Source: Streptomyces flavofungini
GTDB taxonomy: Bacteria; Actinomycetota; Actinomycetes; Streptomycetales; Streptomycetaceae
Length of the DNA stretch: 64,000 nucleotides
Assembly (NCBI RefSeq): GCF_014650815.1
Contig: NZ_BMVR01000007.1
Span: forward strand, 62,001 to 126,000
Direction: 5' to 3'
Positions within the stretch are counted from its first letter, which is position 1; each line of letters opens with the position of its first letter. The translations under genes were made by a program, and so were the position numbers. Shown one piece after another: positions 24,380 to 33,397 of the stretch. The notes under the pieces were generated by a model. The model was given only the letters and a program-made list of their open reading frames with translations. It searched no databases and had not been told where the DNA came from.

Positions 24380-27127
24380 ATGACGTACTCCCTGGTTTCG
24401 CGGCCGAACGCCGTCAGACTGTCCGCGGCGCTGCTCGCCGGAGTGCTCGTCGCCGCGGTCCCGCCGACGGCCCCCTCCCGCGCCGACGCCGCGTCCGCCA
24501 CCCCCACCGACTGCCGTCAGGGCGACGGCTGGACCCTCGACAGCACCCGCGTCGACCCCAAGGACAACCACCACGCCTTCGTCGGCAACGGCTACCTGGG
24601 CCAGCGCGTGCCGCCCAACGGCGCCGGCTACACCGACACCGAGGCCAAGACCGGCTGGCCCCTGTTCACCCCGCGCTACGACGGCTCCTTCGTCTCCGGC
24701 CTGTACGCGCACAACAAGCAGACCGCCGGGAACCGGCAGGCCGTCGCCGCGCTGCCCACCTGGACCCCGCTCACCGTCAGCACCGGAGGACCGGGCTCCG
24801 ACACCTTCAACTCTTCGACGGCGCCGGGCCGGATCTCCGCCTACCGGCAGAGCCTCGGCATGCACTGCGGCCTCATCCGCACCACCCTCACCTGGACCGC
24901 GGCGGACGGCCGCCGCACCGACCTCACCTACGAGGTGCTCGCCGACCGCACCAACCCGCACGTCGGCGCCGTACGCCTGAAGATGCGCCCGCACTGGAGC
25001 GGCGAGGCGACCGTCACCGACCAGGTCGACGGCCGTGGCGCGCGTCGGATGCAGCAGACCGGCGGCGGCGACCGCACCGGCGGCGAACGGCACGGGCGCC
25101 CCGGGACCACCATGGACGTCGCCTTCCGCACCGACGGCACCAAGGTCAAGGGCGCCGTCGCCTCCACCCTGCGCACCGGGCACGGTGTGCACGACGCCAG
25201 GGAGCGCCGGGCGGGCGGAGCCACGAAGCTGACGAACCGGCAGTCCCTCACCCTGCCGGTCCGCAGCGGCCGGTCCTACGAACTCACCAAGTTCGTGGGC
25301 GTCGACACCGCCCTGACCTCCCGATCCCCGCGTGCGGACGCCACCGCCGCGTCCCGGCGTGCCGCCGAGCGCGGCTGGGACGCCCTGCTGCGCTCCCACA
25401 CCGCCGCCTGGGCGCGGCTGTGGCGCAGCGACATCGAAGTGGCCGGGCGCCAGCGGGAGCTCCAGACATGGGTGCGCTCCGCGCAGTACGGACTGCTGTC
25501 CAGCACCCGCGAAGGCGCGGCCAACAGCATCGCCCCGGGCGGACTGACCAGCGACAACTACGCGGGCCTCGTCTTCTGGGACGCCGAGACCTGGATGTAC
25601 CCGGGGCTCCTCGCCACCCGGCCCGAGCTCGCCAAGTCCGTCGTCGACTACCGCTACCGCACCCGCGCCGGAGCCCGCGACAACGCCCGCAAGCTCGGCT
25701 ACGACGGCCTCTTCTACCCCTGGAACAGCGGCAGTTCCGGCAACCTGGCCAAGGAGTGCCACAGCGTGGACCCACCGCACTGCCGCACCCAGATCCACCT
25801 CCAGTCCGACATCTCCCTGGCCACCTGGCAGTACTACCTCGCCACCAAGGACACCACGTGGCTGCGCGAGCGCGGCTGGCCCGTCATGAAGGGCATCGCC
25901 GAGTTCTGGGCGGGCCGCGTCCACCGCAACGCCGACGGCAGCTACTCCATCAAGGACACCGCCGGACCCGACGAGTACAGCAACGGCGTCGACGACGCGG
26001 TGTTCACCAACGCGGGCGCCGCCACCGCCCTGCGCCACGCCGCCCGTGCCGCCGAACTCCTCGGCAAGCGGGCCCCGGCCGAGTGGACGTCGATCGCCGA
26101 CAGGATCCGCATCCCGTACGACAAGGACCGCAAGGTCTTCGAGCAGTACGACGGCTACCAGGGCAGCAAGATCAAGCAAGCCGACACGGTGCTCCTGATG
26201 TACCCGCTGGAGTGGCCCATGGCCGACGGCGCCGCGGCCGCCACGCTCGACTACTACGCGCAGCGCACCGACCCGGACGGCCCGGCCATGACGGACTCGG
26301 TGCACGCCATCGACGCCGCCGGGATCGGCGAGCCCGGCTGCTCCACGTACACCTATCTAGAACGTTCTATCAAGCCGTTCGTACGCGGCCCGTTCGCGCA
26401 GTTCTCGGAGGCGCGCGGCGACAAGGCGGGCGCCGAGGACCCCTTGGCGGGCTCACCCGCGCACGACTTCCTCACCGGCAAGGGCGGCTTCCTGCAGATC
26501 TTCACCAACGGCCTGACCGGCATGCGGATGCGGGAGGACCGGCTGCGCCTGGACCCGATGCTGCCCCCGCAGCTCGGTGACGGCGTGACCCTGCGCGGAC
26601 TGACCTGGCAGGGCCGTACGTACGACGTCGAACTCGGCGCCCACCACACCACGGTGCGGCTCACGTCCGGTGCGCCGATGACCCTCGACACGCCGCAGGG
26701 CAAGCAGGTCGTCAGCGAGGGCGCCCCCGCCGTCCTCAAGACCCGCCGCCCCGACCTCGCTCCCACCGCCAACGCGGCCCGCTGCACGCCCGCCGAGGCG
26801 TCCTCGGAGGAGCCCGGCATGTACGCGGGCGCCGCGGTCGACGGCAACACGGCCACCGCCTGGGTCCCGGCCGAGAAGACCGGCACCCTGACCGCGGACC
26901 TCGGCGAGCCGGTGCGCGTCGGCAAGGTCACGCCGACGTGGAACAGCGTCAAGCCCGCGTCGTACGACATCGAGGTGTCCCTGGACGGCCACCACTGGCA
27001 CGCCGTGAACGCCAAGGACACGGAGGCCACGGACAAGGCGCGGCTCGCGCGCTATGTGCGGGTGACGGTGCGTGGCGCGGCGGAGGCCAAGGAGCACCCG
27101 GGCATCACGGAGCTGACGGTGGGCTAG
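24380..27127 (+). CDS. Secreted GH65 glycoside hydrolase with C-terminal discoidin-type module
   Basis: 915 residues. Sec signal peptide about 1-38. The GH65 N-terminal beta-sandwich begins with HHAFVGNGYLGQRVPP; the (alpha/alpha)6 barrel holds GLVFWDAETWMYPGLLA, YPWNSG and AGPDEYSNGVDDAVFTN with the presumed general-acid Glu, then KQADTVLLMYPLEW. Residues about 790-915 look like an F5/8 type C (CBM32) domain (AVDGNTATAWVP, VSLDGHHWHAV, RYVRVTV). Domain order and motifs resemble secreted acid trehalase (EC 3.2.1.28) more than the phosphorylases, though kojibiose- or nigerose-type substrates cannot be excluded. Acts outside the cell. Confidence 0.88.
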   Translation: MTYSLVSRPNAVRLSAALLAGVLVAAVPPTAPSRADAASATPTDCRQGDGWTLDSTRVDPKDNHHAFVGNGYLGQRVPPNGAGYTDTEAKTGWPLFTPRYDGSFVSGLYAHNKQTAGNRQAVAALPTWTPLTVSTGGPGSDTFNSSTAPGRISAYRQSLGMHCGLIRTTLTWTAADGRRTDLTYEVLADRTNPHVGAVRLKMRPHWSGEATVTDQVDGRGARRMQQTGGGDRTGGERHGRPGTTMDVAFRTDGTKVKGAVASTLRTGHGVHDARERRAGGATKLTNRQSLTLPVRSGRSYELTKFVGVDTALTSRSPRADATAASRRAAERGWDALLRSHTAAWARLWRSDIEVAGRQRELQTWVRSAQYGLLSSTREGAANSIAPGGLTSDNYAGLVFWDAETWMYPGLLATRPELAKSVVDYRYRTRAGARDNARKLGYDGLFYPWNSGSSGNLAKECHSVDPPHCRTQIHLQSDISLATWQYYLATKDTTWLRERGWPVMKGIAEFWAGRVHRNADGSYSIKDTAGPDEYSNGVDDAVFTNAGAATALRHAARAAELLGKRAPAEWTSIADRIRIPYDKDRKVFEQYDGYQGSKIKQADTVLLMYPLEWPMADGAAAATLDYYAQRTDPDGPAMTDSVHAIDAAGIGEPGCSTYTYLERSIKPFVRGPFAQFSEARGDKAGAEDPLAGSPAHDFLTGKGGFLQIFTNGLTGMRMREDRLRLDPMLPPQLGDGVTLRGLTWQGRTYDVELGAHHTTVRLTSGAPMTLDTPQGKQVVSEGAPAVLKTRRPDLAPTANAARCTPAEASSEEPGMYAGAAVDGNTATAWVPAEKTGTLTADLGEPVRVGKVTPTWNSVKPASYDIEVSLDGHHWHAVNAKDTEATDKARLARYVRVTVRGAAEAKEHPGITELTVG

Positions 27128-27145
27128 CCGGGGCCGCTCCCTCGT

Positions 27146-27169
27146 GCGGGCGCGGCGCGGCGCGCCCGC
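27146..27169. terminator. GC hairpin after GH65 gene
   Basis: GCGGGCGCG (27146-27154) and CGCGCCCGC (27161-27169) form a 9-bp stem with a 6-nt loop, 19 bp after the stop. Confidence 0.5.
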
Positions 27170-27289
27170 GCCGCCGCTCGTACGAGGGACACCCCGCATA
27201 TCCGCAGGTCGGCGGGGCAGCCATGTCGGCGCCAAGGATCTTCGGGAGCAGACCCGGAGGCCAACGCCCAAGCGAAACAAGGTGGTTCC

Positions 27290-27520
27290 ATGCGCCGTTC
27301 CGTCGTCCTCGTAGCCGGAGCACTCGCCGCGATGACCGCGCTCGCCACTCCGGCCGTCGCGGCCGCGCCCGCGGCGACGCCCGCGACGACTCCGGCGGCG
27401 GCGAACCCGTCACCGTCGAGCCCGCTGCCGCCCCTGCCGGTCGCCGAGTCCCTGGTCACCGAGGGCGTCAGCATCGAGGGCCCGCTGATCAACAACCTGG
27501 GGCTGCCCAAGATCGTGTGA
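27290..27520 (+). CDS. Small secreted protein
   Basis: 76 residues. A clear Sec signal peptide (MRRSVVLVAGALAAMTALA, cleavage near AVAAA) is followed by an Ala/Thr/Pro linker and a short C-terminal end, VTEGVSIEGPLINNLGLPK. The mature part is only about 45-50 residues. I do not recognise a family; it is not a chaplin (no paired Cys or GN..V repeats). Start has no strong ribosome site (AAACAAGGTGGTTCC upstream contains AAGGTGG). Confidence 0.7.
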   Translation: MRRSVVLVAGALAAMTALATPAVAAAPAATPATTPAAANPSPSSPLPPLPVAESLVTEGVSIEGPLINNLGLPKIV

Positions 27521-27570
27521 CACGGGCCGCGGCGGGTGCGCCCGGACCCCGGCGCCACGCCGGTGACGCC

Positions 27571-27819
27571 TCAGCCCGAGGGCTCGTCCGGCACCGGCCG
27601 GTCGGGCCCCGGCCCGTGGGCATGCGGGGCGCCGCGCCTGCCGGTCCCGGCCTCGTCCGTGTCGGGCACGTCGTCGTGGGTGTCCGGCGCGTCGCCGCTC
27701 TGTGCCGGGTCGGCGTCCGGCTCCCAGGGATCCTGCTGGTCCGTCACCTGCTGATCGGGCGGATCCCGCGGCACGGGCGGGCCGTCCTCGCCGACCGACG
27801 GGGGCTGCTGCTCGCTCAC
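27571..27819 (-). CDS. Small acidic, probably disordered protein
   Basis: 82 residues from GTG 27819, which has GGAGG seven bases upstream. Composition is dominated by Asp, Pro, Gln and Gly (DQQDPWEPDADPAQSGDAPD), with no hydrophobic core, signal or membrane segment. No function can be assigned. Strong ribosome site and acidic bias argue that it is real. Confidence 0.55.
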   Translation of the reverse strand: MSEQQPPSVGEDGPPVPRDPPDQQVTDQQDPWEPDADPAQSGDAPDTHDDVPDTDEAGTGRRGAPHAHGPGPDRPVPDEPSG

Positions 27820-27966
27820 GGTCGTGCCTCCGTTCCTTCGAGGTCCTGCGGTGCCGCCGCGGCCGTCCGCACGCGTACGCACGGGATCCCGCGGCGCTGA
27901 GCGGGTACCCGGGACGACCGGAACCACGCGTGGCGTCCGGGCCGGGGGCCGGACGCCGCTCGGGAG

Positions 27967-28671
27967 TCACGCCCCGGCCGGGCCCCGCCGCTCCGCGGCG
28001 AGCCAGTCCAGCGCGGCCCGTGCCGTGAACTCCTCCTGGCCGCCGCGCAGCAGCAGGTCCGCCGATGTGAACGCCGGGTCGTCGGCCTGCGCGGTGACGT
28101 AGGGGATCGCGACGCACCGCATGCCCGCGGCCTTCGCGGCGAGGGCGCCCGGTGCCGCGTCCTCCAGAACCACGCAGTCGGCGGGGTCGGCGCCGAGGAG
28201 GGCGGCCGCCGCGAGGAACACGTCGGGTGCGGGCTTGCCGTGGGCGACCTCGTCCGCCGAGACGAGTGTCTTGAGGTGGGCGTCCAGGCCCGTGCCGGCG
28301 AGGATCGCCTCGATGGCGGCGCGCGAGGATCCGGACGCCACCGCCATCGGCACCCCGGCGTCGGACAGGCGCTCCACGAACTCGCGCATCTGCGGGTACG
28401 CGCGGGTGGCGGCGCGGGCCAGTTCCAGATAGCGGCGGTTCTTCTCGGCGAGCAGGTCGGCGAGCGGCGCGGTCAGGCCGTACCGCTCCCGCCAGTCGGC
28501 GAGGGTCTCACGCGTGGAGATGCCGACGTACGTCTCGTGGTCGGCCCAGGTGAAGCCGGTGACGCCGTGCGCGGCGAGGAGCTGGCGACCCGCTTCGAAA
28601 TAGTTCGGCTCGCTGTCCACGAGGGTGCCGTCGAGATCGAAGATGACCGAGGTGTGGTTCAGGGCGCTCAT
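27967..28671 (-). CDS. HAD-superfamily phosphatase/phosphomutase (IA subfamily)
   Basis: 234 residues. Motif I is FDLDGT with Asp12 nucleophile and Asp14; motif II is VASGSS, motif III Lys in HGKPAPDVF, motif IV VVLEDAAPG. The helical cap after motif I is of the beta-phosphoglucomutase type, so sugar-phosphate or small phosphomonoester substrates are likely. It follows the Lrp-type gene by 43 bp on the same strand and may be co-transcribed. Confidence 0.9.
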   Translation of the reverse strand: MSALNHTSVIFDLDGTLVDSEPNYFEAGRQLLAAHGVTGFTWADHETYVGISTRETLADWRERYGLTAPLADLLAEKNRRYLELARAATRAYPQMREFVERLSDAGVPMAVASGSSRAAIEAILAGTGLDAHLKTLVSADEVAHGKPAPDVFLAAAALLGADPADCVVLEDAAPGALAAKAAGMRCVAIPYVTAQADDPAFTSADLLLRGGQEEFTARAALDWLAAERRGPAGA

Positions 28672-28714
28672 GCACCCCAGGATGCCAAGACGGTGATCCG
28701 CCGCGCGGCAGTGG

Positions 28715-29197
28715 TCACCTCTCCGTGGCCGCCTGCCTGCCCACCGACTCCACCAGCGGCAGGAGCCGGTGCGGTACGCGCTCGCGCAGCGCCATCTCCG
28801 TCCGCGTGCGCACCACCCCCGGGAGCTGGATCAGGCGCTGGACGACGTCCTCCAGGTGGCCGTTGTCGCGCGCGACCACCCGGGTCAGCAGATCGCCGCC
28901 ACCGGTCATCGAGAACGCCTCGATGATCTCCGGTACGGCCGCGAGCGCGTCGCCGACCTCGTCCAGGCGGCCCTGGGTGACCTCGATGTGCACGAAGGCG
29001 AGGACGGGGTGGCCGAGCGCGGCGGGGGAGAGCTTCGGTCCGGTGCCGGTGATGACGCCCTCGCGTTCGAGGCGGTCCAGGCGGGCCTGGAGGGTGCCGC
29101 GCGCGATGCCGAGGATGCGCGCGTACTCCCGCACGCTCGTGCGCGGCTGCTCCAGGAGGAGCCGCAGGATGCGGGTGTCGAGTTCGTCGACGGCCAT
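28715..29197 (-). CDS. Lrp/AsnC-family regulator
   Basis: 160 residues from ATG 29197 (MAVDELDTRILRLLLEQP), with GGGAG upstream; longer frames to 29245 add no family sequence. N-terminal helix-turn-helix (SVREYARILGIARGTLQARLDRLE) and C-terminal RAM domain (VLAFVHIEV, GDLLTRVVARD, LPGVVRTRT). It probably senses an amino acid and may control itself and the adjacent HAD gene. Confidence 0.92.
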   Translation of the reverse strand: MAVDELDTRILRLLLEQPRTSVREYARILGIARGTLQARLDRLEREGVITGTGPKLSPAALGHPVLAFVHIEVTQGRLDEVGDALAAVPEIIEAFSMTGGGDLLTRVVARDNGHLEDVVQRLIQLPGVVRTRTEMALRERVPHRLLPLVESVGRQAATER

Positions 29198-29397
29198 GGT
29201 GCGGGTCTCCCGGAAGTGCTGGTCGATCACTCGTGACCGTACCAATGACCCGGCGCGCGCACCCGACGGCTGTTACGGAGCTGTTTCACTTCCGCCTACA
29301 ACGAGCTGACCTCCTGGCCTGTCTACCTCAGGGAACGCGCAACACGCACGTATGGCGTGTAGGCAGACGAACGCAGATGAACGAGGAGTAGACCGCA

Positions 29398-30093
29398 GTG
29401 GGGGACATACACAGACGAGCAGTCGTCGCCCTGGGGATCACCGCGCTGGTGGCCCCGCTCACGGTGGCCCTGGGGAGCACCACCGCGCAGGCCGCGTCGT
29501 GCTCGGCGCAGGCCGGGCCGTACCAGAAGCAGGTCGAGAAGTTCCTCGGCCGCCCGGTGGACGGCAGGCAGTCGACCACCGACTGCAAGGCCATCAAGGC
29601 CTTCCAGACCAAGCACGGCATCAGCCCCAACGCCGGGTACGCGGGTTCCGTGACCTGGGGCGTCATGAACCTGATGAACAAGCAGAAGGCGGTGGGCAAC
29701 AACCCGAACAAGGCGGGCAAGTGCCCGGTCAACAAGGGCCGCATCGCCTGCGTCGACCTCACGCTCCAGCTCAGCTGGATCCAGGACGGCAAGACCCTCA
29801 AGTACGGGCCGGTGCCCGTGCGTACCGGCCGCAACGGGCACGAGACCCGCACCGGCCTGAAGAAGGTCTACTGGCGGGACATCGACCACATATCGAGCCT
29901 GTACCACGTGCCGATGCCCTACAGCCAGTTCTTCGACGGCGGCCAGGCCTTCCACTCGGTCGGCATCAGCGTCTGGGCCCCGCCCGGCTCGCACGGCTGC
30001 GTGAACATGACCAAGAAGGACGCCACCAAGTACTGGAACATGCTGCGCAAGGGCGACGACGTCTTCGTCTACGGCCGCAAGCCCGGCACCTGA
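29398..30093 (+). CDS. Secreted L,D-transpeptidase with peptidoglycan-binding domain
   Basis: 231 residues from a GTG. Signal peptide about 1-33. Residues about 40-95 form a PG_binding_1 domain (VEKFLGRPVDGRQS, AFQTKHGISPNAGYAG). The YkuD catalytic domain carries HSVG (His186) and SHGCVNM with His199 and Cys201. It makes 3-3 crosslinks or attaches proteins in the cell wall. AGGAG lies about ten bases before the GTG. No lipobox, so it is free or wall-bound. Confidence 0.93.
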   Translation: MGDIHRRAVVALGITALVAPLTVALGSTTAQAASCSAQAGPYQKQVEKFLGRPVDGRQSTTDCKAIKAFQTKHGISPNAGYAGSVTWGVMNLMNKQKAVGNNPNKAGKCPVNKGRIACVDLTLQLSWIQDGKTLKYGPVPVRTGRNGHETRTGLKKVYWRDIDHISSLYHVPMPYSQFFDGGQAFHSVGISVWAPPGSHGCVNMTKKDATKYWNMLRKGDDVFVYGRKPGT

Positions 30094-30274
30094 GAGCACC
30101 GCGGCGGGTGAGCCCGCAAGGGGCGTCGGTGTGGCCCGTTGGCCCGCCGACGCACCGCCCTGCGGGCCCCCGGCTGGGCCAATGGCCCTGTCGCAAGTGT
30201 CCCGGTTGAGCCACCGGGCCCCCGAATGGTGAGATGTATCCGTCGATGGCGCTGCGGGATTCCGCGGCGCCTTA

Positions 30275-30301
30275 TTCATGTCGTTCATGTCGTTCATGTC
30301 G
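30275..30301. repeat. Three 9-bp tandem repeats
   Basis: TTCATGTCG occurs three times head to tail without change, in the 299-bp gap between the transpeptidase and FUSC genes. The rest of that gap shows no gene. The repeat would be translated only if the FUSC gene began at an unsupported upstream start. Confidence 0.8.
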
Positions 30302-30392
30302 CGGGGTGCGTGTCAGCCATGCCGCGAGGCGTGCCGGGTCCGGGACGGACGCGCGCCGCGACCGCCGGGACCGTCGAGGGGTGGGCAAAGCT

Positions 30393-31901
30393 GTGCTGAG
30401 GTCGATGTTCGTGGCACCGGATCCGGGGCGGCTGCGGCTGCGCTTCGCGACCCGGGCCGTCCTCGGCATCTCCCTGGCGGTCGCCGCCTGCGGCCTGGTC
30501 GGGCACACCCTCGTCGCCGCCATCATCGCCGGCCTCGCCGCGCTGCTCGCGCTGTTCACCGTCACCGACACGACGGTGCGCGGCCAGGCCACCACCACCG
30601 CGCTGCTGCCCGCCGTGGGCTTCCCCGTGCTCGCCCTCGCCGCCGTCCTGCACGACTACCCGGTGGCGCGCGACCTGGCGTTCCTGGCCGTCATGGGCGC
30701 CGGGGTGTACGCCCGCCGGTGGGGGCCGCGCGGGCACTCGCTCGGCGTCTTCGCGTTCATGACCTTCTTCGCGGCGCAGTTCCTGCACACGGAGGTCGCG
30801 CAGCTTCCCGACCTGTACGAGGCCATCGGCATCGCCCTGCTCGCCTCGTCCACCGTCCGCTTCGGCCTGTGGTGCTACGAACGACGGCTGCCGCCCGCCA
30901 CGGTGCCGGTCCTCGCCGTACGCCGGGGCCTCGCCCGCGCCACCACCCGCCAGGCCGTCCAGGCGACCCTCGGCGGCGGCGTCGCCCTCGTCATCGGCCA
31001 CGCGCTGTCCGGGGACCGCTGGTACTGGGCCATCGGCGCCACCTGGTGGATCTTCGTGAACACGGTGTCGCGCGGCGAGACGCTGGTCCGCGGCTTCCGC
31101 CGGGTGCTCGGCACGCTGATCGGCATCGCCGTGGGCGTCGTCGCCGTCCTGCCGCTGCACGGCGCCGTCGTGCCGACCGCCGTGATCGTCGCCCTCTGCG
31201 TCTTCGGGATCTTCTACACGGCCGCCGTCTCGTACACCTGGATGATGCTGGCCGTCACCGTGATGGCGGGCGGCCTCTACGGCCTCCTCGGCGTCCTCGA
31301 CCCGGGGCTGCTCGCCCTGCGGCTCCTGGAGACCGGCGCCGGGGCGCTCGGCGCGGTGCTCGCCGTCCTGCTCGTCCTGCCCGTCACCACCCACTCCACC
31401 ACCAACGCCTGGATCGAGCGCGCCGTCCGCGCCGTGCACGCCTGCACCCGGGAAGCCGCGGCCCGCCTGTCCGGCTCGACCACGGCCGACCCGGCCCCGC
31501 ACATCGCCGACCTCGAAGTGACCCTCGCCCGGGTACGGCTCTCGCTCGCCCCCCTGGTGCACCCGCTCAGCCCGCTGCGCGCCCGGCGCGGCCGCGCCCG
31601 CCAGGTCATCGCCCTGCTCGACGAGTGCGCGGACCAGGTACGCAGCCTGACGGCCATCGCCACCGACCCCGAGGCCTCCTACGACGACCGGCTCGCCGCC
31701 GCCTGCGCCCGGGTCGAGGCCGCCGTCGAGGCACTGATCGCCTCGGAGGAGGCGCTCACCGCGCCCTCCCCGCCCGCCGCCGTGAAGCACGCCGGAGCCC
31801 TCGAACCGGCCCTCGCGCATCTGCACGGCCTGGAGCGGGCGCTGATCGAGCTGGCCACACCGGTGCGGAGCTCGCCTCGTACGCCGTTGATCGGGGCCTG
31901 A
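30393..31901 (+). CDS. FUSC-family membrane protein
   Basis: 502 residues from GTG 30393 (GAGGGG upstream); ATG 30405 is an alternative. Two blocks of membrane segments, about residues 20-155 and 200-345, are typical of the duplicated FUSC/aromatic-acid-exporter fold (e.g. FAFMTFFAAQFL, WYWAIGATWWIFVNT, SYTWMMLAVTVMAGG). The C-terminal 150 residues are soluble and helical (ECADQVRSL, AACARVEAAVEAL). Presumed efflux of aromatic or other small organic acids; substrate unknown. Confidence 0.85.
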   Translation: MLRSMFVAPDPGRLRLRFATRAVLGISLAVAACGLVGHTLVAAIIAGLAALLALFTVTDTTVRGQATTTALLPAVGFPVLALAAVLHDYPVARDLAFLAVMGAGVYARRWGPRGHSLGVFAFMTFFAAQFLHTEVAQLPDLYEAIGIALLASSTVRFGLWCYERRLPPATVPVLAVRRGLARATTRQAVQATLGGGVALVIGHALSGDRWYWAIGATWWIFVNTVSRGETLVRGFRRVLGTLIGIAVGVVAVLPLHGAVVPTAVIVALCVFGIFYTAAVSYTWMMLAVTVMAGGLYGLLGVLDPGLLALRLLETGAGALGAVLAVLLVLPVTTHSTTNAWIERAVRAVHACTREAAARLSGSTTADPAPHIADLEVTLARVRLSLAPLVHPLSPLRARRGRARQVIALLDECADQVRSLTAIATDPEASYDDRLAAACARVEAAVEALIASEEALTAPSPPAAVKHAGALEPALAHLHGLERALIELATPVRSSPRTPLIGA

Positions 31902-32242
31902 GGGGTCGCGCTGTCGGCGGTGGGGGGCTGATGGCTGCGGGTGGGGGGGCTCGGCCTCGGGTGGTTGCGGGGCGTGCCCTCGGCAGGTGCGATGTCTGTC
32001 CTGCGGCTGCTCGCGGCGCGTGGCCGCCCCCCTGCCCGTTCGCGGCCCCTCGCGGGTCGCGGCCCCTGCCCCCCGGCGAGCTGCGGCGGACAGCACTCGT
32101 CGGCAACGGCGGCCGCCGATCGTCGGGGACGACGTCCGCCCGCCGATCCACCTACCTTCCACTGGTCCAGACCAACTGCTAGCGTCGCCCCGTGGGTGCC
32201 GCCCCGACGCGGTGCCCAGGGGCGAGCCGAGAGGGGCATGCA
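31902..32242 (+). promoter_or_regulatory. Lactonase promoter with DasR-type operator
   Basis: ACTGGTCCAGACCAAC at 32161-32176 matches the dre consensus for DasR (ACTGGTCTAGACCACT) at 13 of 16 positions, with one change in the 12-bp core. It lies precisely between a -35-like TTCCAC (32157-32162) and an extended -10 TGCTAGCGT (TAGCGT 32180-32185), spacing 17, so bound DasR would block transcription. The earlier part of the region (31902-32150) holds no supported gene. Confidence 0.7.
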
Positions 32243-33283
32243 GTGGGCGGCGGGCAGACGGGGCGGGCGTACATCGGGTCCTTTACGCGAGGGGGAGGGC
32301 GGGGGATCGTCACCGCGGCGTGCGACAGCGGCACCGGCGCGCTGGCCGTGCTCGGCGTGACGGACGCCGTGCCCGATCCCTCGTACCTGGCGCTCTCGCC
32401 GGACGGCGCCACGCTCTACGCCGTGAGCGAGACCCCCGACGGCGCCGTCGCCGCCTTCCGGACGGCGGGGGACGCCGTCCGGACGGTCGGCGCGCCCGTG
32501 CCCGTGCGGGGCGCGGCCCCCACCCACCTCGCCGTCCACGACGGGCACGTCCACGCCGCCAACTACGGCTCCGGCAGCGTCACCAGCGTGCCCGTGCGCG
32601 CCGACGGAAGCCTCGCCTCCGCCCCGGCGGGCGTCCTGGAGCACAAAGGCTCGGGGCCCGACCCGGAGCGCCAGGAGGGCCCGCACGCCCACCAGGTCCT
32701 GCCCGACCCCAGTGGCCGCTGGGTGCTGAGCGTCGACCTCGGCACCGACTCGGTGCGGGTGTGCGCGCCGGGCCCGGCCGGGCTCACCCCGCGCCACGAG
32801 GTCGCGCTGCGCCCCGGCACCGGACCGCGGCACCTGGCCTTCCATCCCGGCGGCCGCGTCGCGTACGTCCTCAACGAACTCACGCCGACCCTCACCGTGT
32901 GCTCCTGGGACCCGGCCGACGGCACGCTCCACCCGCTCACCGAGACCCCCGTGCTGTCCGCCGAGCCCGACGGTGACGCGTACCCCTCAGAGGTCGTCGT
33001 CGCGCCCGACGGCCGCTTCCTGTGGACGGCGACGCGCGGTGTGGACGTCATCTCCGTGTTCGCCCTCGACGGCGAGGGCACTGGAGCCCGTCTGACGGCC
33101 TCTGTGGCGTGCGGGGGCGCCTGGCCCCGTGACCTGGCCATTGACCCCTCAGGGCGCTTTCTGTACGCCGCCAACGAGCGCTCAGGGGACGTCACGTGGT
33201 TCGCCGTGGACGCCGAGACGGGTCTGCCGCGCCGCGCGGGTGCGATCGAGGTGCCTGCGGCGAGCTGCGTCGTCTTCGGCTGA
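32243..33283 (+). CDS. Lactonase-family seven-bladed propeller (6-phosphogluconolactonase type)
   Basis: 346 residues from GTG 32243, with GAGAGGGG upstream. Repeated blade sequences (YLALSPDGATLYAV, GPRHLAFHPGGRVAYVLNE, DLAIDPSGRFLYAANE) and GPHAHQV are typical of the YbhE/Pgl lactonase family; no signal peptide. A gluconolactone or other sugar lactone is the likely substrate. The DasR-like operator in its promoter would tie it to GlcNAc/chitin metabolism, which suggests an amino-sugar-derived lactone (inference). Confidence 0.88.
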   Translation: MGGGQTGRAYIGSFTRGGGRGIVTAACDSGTGALAVLGVTDAVPDPSYLALSPDGATLYAVSETPDGAVAAFRTAGDAVRTVGAPVPVRGAAPTHLAVHDGHVHAANYGSGSVTSVPVRADGSLASAPAGVLEHKGSGPDPERQEGPHAHQVLPDPSGRWVLSVDLGTDSVRVCAPGPAGLTPRHEVALRPGTGPRHLAFHPGGRVAYVLNELTPTLTVCSWDPADGTLHPLTETPVLSAEPDGDAYPSEVVVAPDGRFLWTATRGVDVISVFALDGEGTGARLTASVACGGAWPRDLAIDPSGRFLYAANERSGDVTWFAVDAETGLPRRAGAIEVPAASCVVFG

Positions 33284-33314
33284 GCGCCGCGGTACCGGCC
33301 GCTCCGGCCCGCAT

Positions 33315-33361
33315 ACGTCGATGGGCCCGCCCCCGAGATTCGGGGGCGGGCCCATCGACGT
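33315..33361. terminator. Bidirectional terminator, 22-bp stem
   Basis: 33315-33336 and 33340-33361 are perfect complementary arms around GAT. It lies between the convergent ends of the lactonase and chelatase genes. Confidence 0.85.
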
Positions 33362-33397
33362 CGAGTCGTGCGGGGTCGCGCTGTCGCGAACCGGGCG

